Assembly (NCBI GenBank): GCA_021521415.1
Contig: JAIQDT010005779.1
Location: forward strand, 1-64,000
DNA: 64,000 nt
Direction: 5' to 3'
Source of the DNA: Bidens hawaiensis
Taxonomy: Eukaryota; Streptophyta; Magnoliopsida; Asterales; Asteraceae
A model generated the notes under the pieces. It did not search any database. It had not been told where the DNA came from and saw only the letters and a list, made by a program, of their open reading frames with translations. Below are positions 54,286 through 64,000 of the stretch, in pieces; the stretch's first letter is position 1, and each line of letters starts with the position of its first letter. The position numbers and the translations under genes were made by a program.

Positions 54286-54759
54286 ATGTAGGGCGTAATG
54301 CTCTTTATAACGTAAGATATGAAAGCAAGTTAGTACAAAAGAAAGTAAGAAAGTATGAAAGTATGAAAGTAAGAAAGTATGAAAGTATGAAAGTATGAAA
54401 GTATGAATGAAAGAATATAAGTTTGTGTGTATTGTATAATGTATGATTAACTAGAACTCACTCAGCGTAGCTGACTTTTAGTATGCACGCAGGTGAGTAG
54501 GATGAGACAGCTCGCTTGAGGAGACACGTGGCACTGAATAAGAGGCTGGCATCGGAAGACTCAAGACGTTTAAGTCTAATGTTTTGTTTATTTTGAAAAA
54601 CAAGATGACGTTTTAAGACAAGATGTGTTTTGTTATGAAATGTTTTATGAAAGCTTTTATATTCCGCGAATGTTTTAATTAACTCTGATATTTAGAACTG
54701 CGTTTATGAGTAAATCCAACACGAAAGTAGGGCTACCGGCAACGGGGCCTTACATTTAT

Positions 54760-55847
54760 CTAATCTATTAACGGCCTATGTGTGGCTGTCTACAAGTTTT
54801 GGCGCTATTCAAAACTGTTATTATAATGACGATTATATAAATGGTTTCACAATAGTGGTCGTATTCACATTTTATCACATTTCGTCGATTGTTTTGGTTG
54901 TTAGTCAATACTGTTTTATTTATATTGATGCACGTATGCATTACCCCAAAGAAACTCGCCTCATTCTCGTGTTATCACATTTCATGTAATCATATCCTCA
55001 AATACTTATAACCTCAAGTTTGTTCACGCGTGAAACTCGTCGCACGATGTCATTATTAAAATTGTAACGTTGTTTACCCCGACCTCATGTACTCACTTAT
55101 TGGACTTTTCATTTCTATTTATCGGGTTTCATTTTATCAATTTTATTTAGTATCTTGACTTATATACTTTGGTAATTATGTTGATGACTTTTGATTTCAA
55201 TCCTTATTTCATATTGTTTACTCAAATTTTTATTTATTTATTTAATTGATCGTCTTACTTAATTTAAGCCGAATTGTTATTTTCGTCTTGGTTTATATTC
55301 TAAGACTTTATATTTTTTCGTTTATGTATCCCATTTTCCTACTTATTAAAAAGTCAATCCCGAATTTTTCCTACGCCAGTACTGTTTTGTCAATATTGGT
55401 AAAATTCAACAAATTTATTTACACATCTATTCTAAATATTTCAAAATAAATATGACACTTAAACCACACAATGGACGAACCATGTGGACCATACGATGAT
55501 CTAAATAATTTTGGGTGCACACTTAATTATCGAAATCCCCGTATTGAAGCCATGGTAAGTACGGTTGTATGTGATAACTCAGACCCGAGGATGATGACAG
55601 AAAAACGATAAAAAATGCGAAATCATGATAAGGGCATGGTAGATACGCCGCTGGTACATCCTATATATAAGTGCCTTTATTATGTTTCTCATTTGTAGTG
55701 TTTTTCAAATCATGCAATGATTTGACGTTATTCTTTGCTAAAAAAAATCATGCAATTGTTTTAACAAGAGCGATGTTCGTTAATAATTACCTTTTTCTTT
55801 GATTTTATTTTAATTTCGGGATAAAATTTTCAAAAAGTTTAGGATAC
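54760..55847 (+). mobile_element. C-element internal region, last part, with polypurine end
   Basis: AT-rich, no coding. Bases 55480-55847 match 39711-40065 and share blocks with the B internal end (for example CATGTGGACCAT near 55490 and 14940 in reverse). It ends TTTCGGGATAAAATTTTC ... ATAC directly before the LTR. Confidence 0.75.
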
Positions 55848-58554
55848 TGTGACATTCGTCAAATTCGGGCCTCGATTTGTTTTAGTTTTGTAAACTTTTA
55901 TTATGTAAACCCAACTCAACATTTTTGTTTCCTTCTTTAATTATTATATAATATTATTATATACCTCGATCATCAATAAATCGATGTTTGTCATGTTATA
56001 GTGTCTTTTAGAAAAAACATAAGGGGTAATATTTGTCATTTTCGAATCTATATTATCATTTCTTAAGTTTAAAGCCTTTTCATAAATATGTAGAACATGG
56101 AGGGCCTTTATGTAAATATGTAATATATATATATATATATATGAACATAAAAAAACCCTAACCCTAACTTTATACATTCAACCCCCCCCCCCTAGCCGTT
56201 TTTCGGCGAGCCCGAACCTCCGGCCACCTGTCTCCGATCGGCGACCTCCGAAGCCATTTCCGGCCACCCTCTCCCCCCTGTAGCTTGTAGCTCTGACACC
56301 GGCCGCTCCCTCTTCCCATCCCTCGTTTTTCTTTTCCGGAGAGCCTCTGCTCCGGCAGCCCCCTCTCTCTCCGCTCGTCTTTTCGGCGACCGGAAAACCA
56401 GCCACCGGTGCACGTCGCAACCCAATCTCTCTTCGTTTCTCTCTTTCTCTCTCTGTCTCTCTCTATCTCTCTCTATCGGTCTCTCTCTCTCCCCGCCGTT
56501 CTCTCTCTCCATCGCTCTCTCTCTCTCTCTCTCTGGCTGCTGTCTTCAATCTCCGGCGGTATCGGCTCGATTTTTCCCGGTGTAGAGCCACGACCTCATA
56601 AACATCTAAAACGTAAATTAATATTGGGTTTTAGTGCTATCAGTTTTCGTATATCGATTATCATATTTAAATCGTTAATAACCGGTTATATATTTGGTTA
56701 TATACTTTGAAACGGGTTGGATGGATATGGTGTGGTTTTGAATTGGGGGAAAAGATGAACGATCGGGTAATGGATATATTAAGTTCTTATGAGTTTAATT
56801 ATCTTGGTTCGTTTGGTTTATACTTTAGTTATTAAATTAGAGGTCACGGGTTCGAGCCTAATCCTAGACCGGTTTCAGTTTTTTTATACTTAACAAAATT
56901 TTTATTAATATTAATACTAATATTACTACATAAAGATTATTTTTAGTATTATTATATTTAACTTATCATTATATATATGTATTCATTACTAATATTATTA
57001 TTATCATTATTCTTATAAATGTTAAAGTTATTATTATTAATAAAGACCAAATTGTTACTATTTATCAAAATCATATTTTTATCACTAATTAGTAACAATA
57101 ATATTATTATATTTATTTTGTGAACTCGTTTAGAAATCTAACCAACATCAAGTATGGTATCGTTATTACTATCGATATTATTTATTTTTATTGATATTTT
57201 TATCAACAACATTTTAATTAATACTAAGATCTTTATTCTTTAACTATTATTATTAGTATTATACTATATTAGTATTATTAATAATAATTATTGTTATTAT
57301 TATTATCATCATTATCTTATATATCTATATATATATATATAAATATATATATATACTTATATATATAACATATCTTTTTAGAATTATTATTATCATTACT
57401 ATCATTATCATTAACAATATTATTATAAACTCTATTATCAATTCATTTTATAAAAACCGAACTCTTGATTTAAAACCCATCTTGTTTCTATTTAATATTG
57501 GTTTAGTTATTTAAAAGCCCAAATAAAATAATATTATTTTTGTTTTGATTATCAATTAAGTATGAGTCCCTAATCGTTAACAAATTAACCGTTAACCCGA
57601 TTAACAATTGGACCTTCTCGTTCAATGTTTCAAATGTAATTTCAACTAAAGTTCAAGTTCATTAATATATTTTATTTATTCGTTTTCAATTAGCTTTCAA
57701 GTCGGATTCGTTCGTTTCGTCGCAAGCTTTTTATATTTCGATCATTTATTATTTCTCGATTCGTCAATCGAGGTGAGTACTTTCATACCCCGTTTTCCAT
57801 CTTTCGTTTTGGGTTGACATTTCATACTTATCAAACTAAATGTCTTATTTACTTGAATCTTAAACCCACAAACGTGATTGTATACCTTACTTAAATAATT
57901 GCTCGATTTGGTGTTCTATGCTTACATGCTTATGTGTTTATCGCTTTTGGATGGTGGAACTATAAATCCTAGACCATTTGGCAACCCCTCATGACAAGGT
58001 GTCGTTAACGTAATGCAATTAACAATAACTATAAAATCCTAGACTACTTGGCAACCCCTTGTAGCTAGGCGGTGCTAATGTGTTTAGCAATAGTCAATAA
58101 AATCCTAAACTACTTGGCAACCCCTTGTAGCTAGGTGGCGCTAACGTAATTCTATTAGCGATTGTCAATTTATCCAAGTTGTTTCTTTTATTTATTGTTT
58201 TGTATACATGTTTTGTGGCTTTTTTTTATTATTATATACTTATATGCTCAAACTTATGAATTGCTCACCAACCTTTGTGTTGACAAACTTTAATTTATGA
58301 AATGTTACAGGTTTGACTTTTGTTGACTCGAGGACTTGAAGGAAAAACGTTATCAAGACTATTAGGGTATTAGTAAAACGAACAATATGATTGCTACTTG
58401 TTTTCAAATTTTTTTATATGAACGAGATGTGTTGTTTATTGATTTATGAAATAAAATGAGTTAATTAAATATTGTCACTTTAAATAGTGTCTTGTGTATT
58501 TGGGCAATCGGTTGCACCCCGGCATGTCCCGCCACCTTTGATCAAGGTGTGACA
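55848..58554 (+). repeat. C-family LTR 2, complete (2707 bp)
   Basis: It starts TGTGACATTCGTCAA and ends GGTGTGACA. It is uninterrupted, so it shows the target of element F (junction after GAGCCCGA at about 56214). It has a telo-box-like AAAACCCTAACCCTAAC (56152-56168), poly-C (56182-56192), a CT tract, a tRNA-like B box (about 56843-56865), donor AG|GTGAGT (57773) and three TTGGCAACCCCT units (57962-58155). It is not followed by a repeat of the bases before 40066. Confidence 0.9.
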
Positions 58555-58806
58555 CCCTTGTCTTGAGGCACGCTAACTTCACTTAAACCGATAACCATTT
58601 CTTTTTTCTCGTATTAATTATTCGAGTTTCGCCAGTAGCGTATACAATCAAGAAACCATGGAAAAACAATGATAACTTCTCTATTTTAGCGCTTTGAAGT
58701 TTTTCATTTATCCACCTTTTATCAATCTAATATTAGATAATTTCCATCGTGTGTATATCTATATGGACGAGAAACCAATCACCATAATGAAATGAAAACG
58801 GAATAT
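58555..58806. other. Unassigned AT-rich spacer
   Basis: About 250 bases between the C LTR and a tandem duplication. I see no gene, LTR end or repeat I can name. Confidence 0.4.
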
Positions 58807-59354
58807 ACACTTGGTCAACCTCCTAAAATCATGGATATGTATCTTTTCTCTAGCCACCATATTGTTTTATTTGTAAATGGAGGTTTTCTCTTCCATATGA
58901 CCCAAATTCACGAATATGAGTATCACAAAACCCAGATAGCCCTTAAACGATGTCACACCCCAACCTACGACGGAATATGCTGGAGAGCAACTGATTGCAC
59001 GGTAGTTCACAAGACACTATTAATAATAATGACAACAACTAATTAATTCATTTCATAAATCGAAGTACACCACAATACAAACACTTGGTCAACCTCCCAA
59101 AATCGTGGATATGTATATTTTCTCTAGCCACCATATTGTTTTATTTGTAAATGGAGGTTTTCTCATCCATGTGACCCAAATTCACGGGTATGGGTCTCAC
59201 AAAACCCAGATAGCCCTTAAACGGTGTCACACCCCAACCTACGACGGAATATGCTGGAGAGCAATTGATTGCACGGTAGTTCACAAGACACTATTAATAA
59301 TAATGACAATAACTAATTAATTTATTTCATAAATCGAAGTACACCACAATACAA
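58807..59354. repeat. 274-bp tandem duplication spanning an LTR end
   Basis: Units 58807-59080 and 59081-59354 start ACACTTGGTCAACCTCC. Each contains TGTCACACCCCAACCTACGA (58951 and 59225), which is the 3' end of a minus-strand Gypsy LTR, plus flanking sequence. The 84- and 71-residue frames inside are repeats of each other without a known domain. Confidence 0.9.
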
Positions 59355-60800
59355 ACAAACGAAACAATATATCATAAAAATTAGCTTTTTATTTAATAAC
59401 CTAGAATAAAACTAAATATCTACACAACATCCAATTCTTCAACTAGCAAACTTGTGACACGCGTAAAACTAGAGTTTGATCAACGCAGACTTAAGTGAGC
59501 ATTACACAATTTTAGATTTATTATTATATTGTAAAACAAAACAAGTCATATACGAATATGAATAATTACAACATTAATTATATATAACAATTACCAAATA
59601 AAATTAATGTATACCATTTCGGTGTAACCTCAAAGCCAATTTACTGGGGTAATGTATGCATACTAGATGAGGATGAGGTGACCCAACAACCAAACAATAA
59701 AAATAAACAACATATAGCTTGTAATCGATGAGCAATAAATCCATATCGCATAAAATCAAATTGTGATTTCTGAGGTATAGATGTAAATAAACAAATTTGA
59801 TATATATGGTACACATATTATCCCCAAAACTAAAAAATGACAAACGGGTGTGAATTATTCACTTTTGAAAGTTGACGAGCGAAAGAAAATAAGCAAATAA
59901 AACAAGCGGGCTAACTGATACAACACGAAACAACCTATAAATTTAATACATGAAAATAGCACTAAAACCGAGAAGAATCCAACTGAAATCGTATTAAAAT
60001 CATTTACGTATTAAGAATTATAATGAAAAGAAGTTTTAAGCGAGCTGAGGCGGGTCAGAATCTGAACAGTGAAAACGGGCATGGGTTCTAGTCCACCACA
60101 TGTAAAACATGAAAATAAATATAAAAGTCTTCTGGACTGAAAGCAAATTTTGACCAGAAGATACGTTAATTGTAAAATCCCCAATTTTACCCTAACATAA
60201 ACCTTTAAAGGAATTTGATTAAATAGAACATGGTAATCTCTCAATACTTTAAAATTGAATGAGGGCTTTTAATTATATGATGAATTAGAACAACTTTGAT
60301 GTACAAACTTACCCAGAATTCGGATTAGAACTAGGAGAAATTGAGAAGATGAAGAACTTTGACTTTTTAAAGTCAACCGACGAAGAACATTTGAGCTAGG
60401 ACTAAAATTCGTATACGAGAGAGTGAATTGGTGATTTAAGAGCAGAGAATGAATGATAAGGCACATTAGTTTATACTGGAAAACGGATTTAGGCTTAATG
60501 TTTATCAACAAATCACTAAACTTGTTTAAAACTCAAACATAAGTAGGATAAACACTAAATCTCAATCAATAACTTAAACTAGACGATAAGATTCGTAGAT
60601 TAATGATTGAGTATGCTTAGGGAAATTCTATAACTTTTGTATTTTAACTATAACACGATTCGGGTATACAATAAGATTCGTATATTAATGATGGAATATG
60701 CTTAGGGAAATCCTTTTGTCATACCGAAGATGTTTGTGTAGGAAGTTTTAAGTAAAGTGTGTAAATGAAGTCTCAATTAAAACCCGGGCCCACGTGAGGA
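59225..60800 (-). repeat. B-like LTR, minus strand, partial
   Basis: It begins TGTCACACCCCAACC and shares diffuse blocks with the B LTR at 37511 (GGATGAGG near 59667, TCCCCAAAA near 59820 and a degraded donor region TATTCACTTTTG near 59857). No primer binding site is visible beside it. The right end is not defined; homology fades near 60.7-60.8 kb. Confidence 0.55.
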
Positions 60801-62235
60801 CATTTTGAATTCGTTTGAGATTCAAATTCATTTGAGATTTATTTCATAAACTGAAATTATTGGTCAATTTTATTAATGATCATTATAATGATGATTATTA
60901 TTTTCGGTTTCAACTCTGCACTAATGACCATTATTATTATTATTAATGATCATTATGAGAGTGGTTATTAATTTCGGTTTTGTAATGCACTAATGGCCAT
61001 TATTTGATATTTAATGGTCATTATCATTATTGATTATGATTCTATGGTTATATAAACGGATCATCTCTTGAGTTGACAAACCACGGAAAATACACCAACA
61101 TACACACTTCTTCTTCTTCCTCTTTTCTACAACAACATTGTTACGGTTTTCGTTTCGGACAAGTGATCAAGTCCAGGCAGTACTACGCTTCTGCTTCAAA
61201 CCGGAGTACCCTGGGAACAGACCGCGGATCTGTTTAAGGGAATCGTGTCAAACACAAGCCCGGTTCACCGTTTCTTGATTATTCCTTTTCTTATTTTCTG
61301 ATTTTATTATACAAGATTTCCAACAAACTTAAACAGATTACTTATTATTATTCTTGTATTAACGGTGAACCTTATTTATAAACAGAGTTTGTGAGATTGT
61401 TGTTACAATCTTAAGACCTTATTTATAAGGTTTTTGGGTTCACGAAATGGTTTGAAATAAAAGTATTTAGATATTATAATCTTATAAATATTTTCTTTTG
61501 GGAAATTATGTGCGTAGTACAACTTGGTGTGTTTGGATTTTAGATCATGACGCAATCTTAAATCCTATACAGTGTTACAAAATGTAATATTTGATCAACC
61601 GTTTGGTGTTAGAAAACGTTTTGTGTAATCGCTTGTGTTCTAACTATAGTGTTAGAACTGATCTTGTAAAACCGTTGGGATTTTATTAGTTTTGTTTGAC
61701 GATTTTTGCAATCGTTTGTGTCTAACACTTGTGTTAGAAATGGTTTTGAGTAAACCATTAGTTTCTTGTAAACGTTAAATATCTAACATCTATGTAAGAT
61801 ACGATTTATTTATAACGTTTTGTGTAAACGTTAATTTTCTAATAGATGTTTTAGAAAATTCAAGCTTTGCTACTTAAATGTAGTAATTGTAACAAGTTGA
61901 TGTTATTTGAACATATTTGTTCAAGAGTATGGTTTCAAAAGTGAAACGAGGATATGAGGATATGTGTGCATGGATTTCTATTTGAGGGAATACTTGTATA
62001 CATAATATAAAATGATATCACTGAGATGATTCATGTCGGATGACGAAAGTGTTGAAGATAATAACACTTGGAGATTTGATGTGTAAATGTCGTCAAAATA
62101 ATTTCGTATAATAAACAACTTGTGAGTTGTTACGAAGATTAAAATCTAAGACGACACATCAAATATATAATCACATCATGAGATGGTAATAAAATAATGA
62201 GGTGAATATACTAAGATGAGAAAGTGATGTGTAAT
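60801..62235 (+). other. Copia leader/LTR-like region
   Basis: AT-rich, with repeated AATGATCATTAT blocks (60875-61030), a TATA-like GGTTATATAAACGG (about 61046-61060) and then a CT-rich 5'-leader-like stretch. It reads like a promoter-bearing LTR of the Copia element, but I could not find LTR ends or a primer binding site. Diverged hairpin repeats occupy about 61600-61860. No gene is supported. Confidence 0.4.
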
Positions 62236-62495
62236 TCCTTGGAAATTCACTAAATGTGAATTATAACATATGAATTAATATATGTTAATGACGTATTAAC
62301 TCCTTGGAAATTCACAAAGTGTGGATTGTAACATATGAATTAATATATGTTAATGACGTATTAACTCCTTGGAAATTCACAAAGTGTGGATTGTAACATA
62401 TGAATTAATATATGTTAATGACGTATTAACTCCTTGGAAATCACTAAGTGTGAATTGTAACATATGGATTAATATATGGTAATGAGATATTTAAA
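62236..62495 (+). repeat. 65-bp tandem repeat, four units
   Basis: Units at 62236, 62301, 62366 and 62431 begin TCCTTGGAAAT and include AACATATGAATTAATATATG. Units 2 and 3 are identical; unit 4 is diverged at its end. The array ends about 25 bases before Copia integrase sequence begins, replacing gag and protease. Confidence 0.93.
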
Positions 62496-62522
62496 TCTTT
62501 GGATATTCATCATTGAAGATTC

Positions 62523-64000
62523 ACCGAACCCCTCGAGATGATTCACACCGATGTGTGTAATTTAAAAGCAATTCCTACTCGTGGTGGGAACAAGTACTTC
62601 ATCACGTTCATTGATGATAGTACAAGATATTGCTATGTTTACTTACTTAAAAGTAAGAACGAGGCTATTGATAAGTTTATCTTATTTAAAGCCAAAGTTG
62701 AGAATCAACTAAATCAAAAAATTAAAAGAGTAAGGAGTGACCGGGGAGGTGAATATGTTTCACCTTTTATTGACTTGTGTGAAAAAAGAAGGAATCATAC
62801 ATGAAGTCGCGCCTCCTTACTCCCCTCAATCAAATGGCATAGCGGAACGTAAGAACCGAACCTTGAAAGAAATAATGAATGCCATGATGATAAGTTCTGG
62901 GGTAAGCCTGGACATGTGGGCGGAAGCAATCTTATCGGATAATTATGTCTTAAACATGATACCGAATAAGAAGAAAGATCTAACTCCATATGAGTTATGG
63001 ACGAGAATTAAACCACCATATAAATACTTGTGAGTGTGCTGCCTAGCCAAGGTAGTGGTGACTCCACCAAAACGCCTACTAATAGGACCCAAAACCGTGG
63101 ATTGTGTGTTTATAGGATATATCCTTCCCGGTGGTGCATATCGATTTCTTGTGCATGATTCCAAGAATCCCGGAATAAACAATGGCACCATAATAGAAGC
63201 AAAGGATGCATCATGGTTTGAATATAAGTTCCCATGTTTACCGAGCTATTCTAAACCGGTTGAGGAAAGTATTCAAAACGAGAGTACCGGAGATGAACCT
63301 CGGGAACAAGCTGAGACAGAGGAGGTTGAAATCGGAAACAGTATACGGCAAAGGACTGAAAGTCCTTCGACCCTGATTTCCTTACCTACATGGTAGAAGA
63401 GGAACCTCAAACGTATCAACAAGCGGTGAACTCCGTTGAAGGACCTCAGTGGAGGGAGGCCATCAAATGCGAGATAGATTCTATCTTACAAAATCATACT
63501 TAGGAACTAGTGGATCTTCCTCAAGGGTGTAAACCACTAGGATATCGATGGATCTTCAAGAAGAAGATGAAACCTGATGGCACCATTGACAAGTATTAGG
63601 CAAGGTTGGTGATCAAAGGATATAAACAACGAGAAGGTTTAGATTACTTTGATACATATTCACCGGTTACGCGAATAACATCTAGAAGGTTGGTGCTTGC
63701 CATTGCCGCCATTAGAAACTTGGAAGTTCACCAAATGGATGTAAAAACGGCTTTCTTGAATGGAAATCTAGAGGAAGAGATTTACATGGAACAACCCGAA
63801 GGCTTCATAGCCGTTGGGCAAGAAAAGAAAGAATGTAAACTTGTGAAATCCTTGTATGGATTGAAACAAGCTCCTAAACAATGGCACCAAAATTTTGATC
63901 ATGCCATGCCTGATGTTGGGTTCAAAATCAATGAATGTGACAAATGTGTGTACATAAAGGACACATCCGATGGATATGTCATATTGTGTCTATACGTAGA
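62523..64000 (+). pseudogene. pol: Ty1/Copia integrase and reverse transcriptase, broken and 5'-truncated
   Basis: Integrase core blocks are TEPLEMIHTDVC (first Asp), GGNKYFITFIDDSTRYCYVY, RSDRGGEYVSPF (second Asp) and APPYSPQSNGIAERKNRTLKE (Glu), then GPKTVDCVFIGY. RT follows from about 63415: WREAIKCEIDSI, GYRWIFKKKMKPDG, KGYKQREGLDYFDTYSPVTR, VHQMDVKTAFLNGNLEEEIYM, VKSLYGLKQAPKQW. The window ends one codon before the YVDD aspartates. Defects are a frameshift near 62795 (frame 3 to 1), TGA at 63031-63033, a frameshift near 63350 (1 to 3), and TAG at 63501-63503 and 63597-63599. Gag, protease and the integrase zinc domain are missing upstream, where a 65-bp repeat array lies. The subfamily is uncertain. 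Confidence 0.9.

Larger units (their letters stand above)
52413..54754 (+). repeat. Solo LTR, D type, plus strand (2342 bp)
   Basis: It starts TGTAACATCCTAA and ends GGGGCCTTACA, with a perfect target duplication TTTAT at 52408-52412 and 54755-54759. It holds a palindrome (52569-52586), a perfect 12-bp hairpin (53011-53038), a TTCGTTA array (about 53050-53370) and a GC-rich island (53561-53646). It also has a donor CAG|GTGAGT (53784), an 11-bp hairpin (53850-53877), a 44-nt hairpin (53915-53958) and a GAGCCCTAATAATACTCGAG minisatellite (about 54060-54285). There is no nested insert, so it gives the ancestral LTR layout. Confidence 0.93.

Noticed and set aside
53990..54298. 102-residue frame with repeated EERGYRALIILE-type units
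   Set aside because: It is a translation of the solo-LTR minisatellite. The periodicity comes from the DNA repeat.

Overview
This window is plant nuclear heterochromatin made almost entirely of nested LTR retrotransposons. I found no host protein gene, rRNA gene or intact tRNA gene. The evidence is initiator-tRNA-Met type primer binding sites next to LTR ends, Ty3/Gypsy gag-PR-RT-RH-INT with chromodomain-like tails, Ty1/Copia integrase/RT at the right edge, AT-rich microsatellites, and 5-bp target duplications. The gag and LTR style resembles composite-family (Asteraceae) repeats, but that is an impression from memory, not a search result.

Layout, left to right. Bases 1-9132 hold Gypsy element A: a partial 5' LTR, an extra upstream ORF, a broken gag-pol, and a complete 3' LTR at 6646-9132. 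A is inserted in the LTR of an older decayed element, B(+), at 9133 to about 12.4 kb. Bases 12.4-21.7 kb and 36.96-39.6 kb hold minus-strand B-family LTRs and decayed internal sequence, with a truncated D-type LTR at 15.9-17.7 kb. Into this went a minus-strand solo LTR (21667-36954, duplication GTACA). Into that solo LTR went a complete 12.5-kb Gypsy element D (22136-34673, duplication GTATG). Both D LTRs carry an identically placed 1192-bp solo LTR (duplication ATATG). Bases 39.7-58.55 kb hold decayed C-family sequence: an internal 3' end, an LTR split by a gag-only element F (40433-46495), an internal region carrying a D-type solo LTR (52413-54754, duplication TTTAT), and a second C LTR. Bases 58.6-60.8 kb hold a 274-bp tandem duplication and a B-like LTR. 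Bases 60.8-64 kb hold a degraded Copia element cut by the window end just before the RT YVDD motif.

The most interesting signal is in the LTR-leader RNA. All four Gypsy families keep a consensus 5' splice donor (GTGAGT or GTAAGT) in the transcribed LTR. A, D and F also have a 3' splice-acceptor-like sequence a few bases before the first ATG of a reading frame. Just downstream of the donor lies a CCCC...GGGG hairpin. In the D, solo-LTR and F family this is followed by an 11-bp hairpin and a 44-nt hairpin, usually with a UUCG loop, whose stems change in compensatory ways between copies while an AACG/AUUG internal loop stays fixed. These structures sit in the predicted leader intron, so only unspliced genomic RNA would keep them. 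I infer a packaging-signal-like module. F, which carries only gag, and D, which has young LTRs but a dead pol, both look mobilised in trans.
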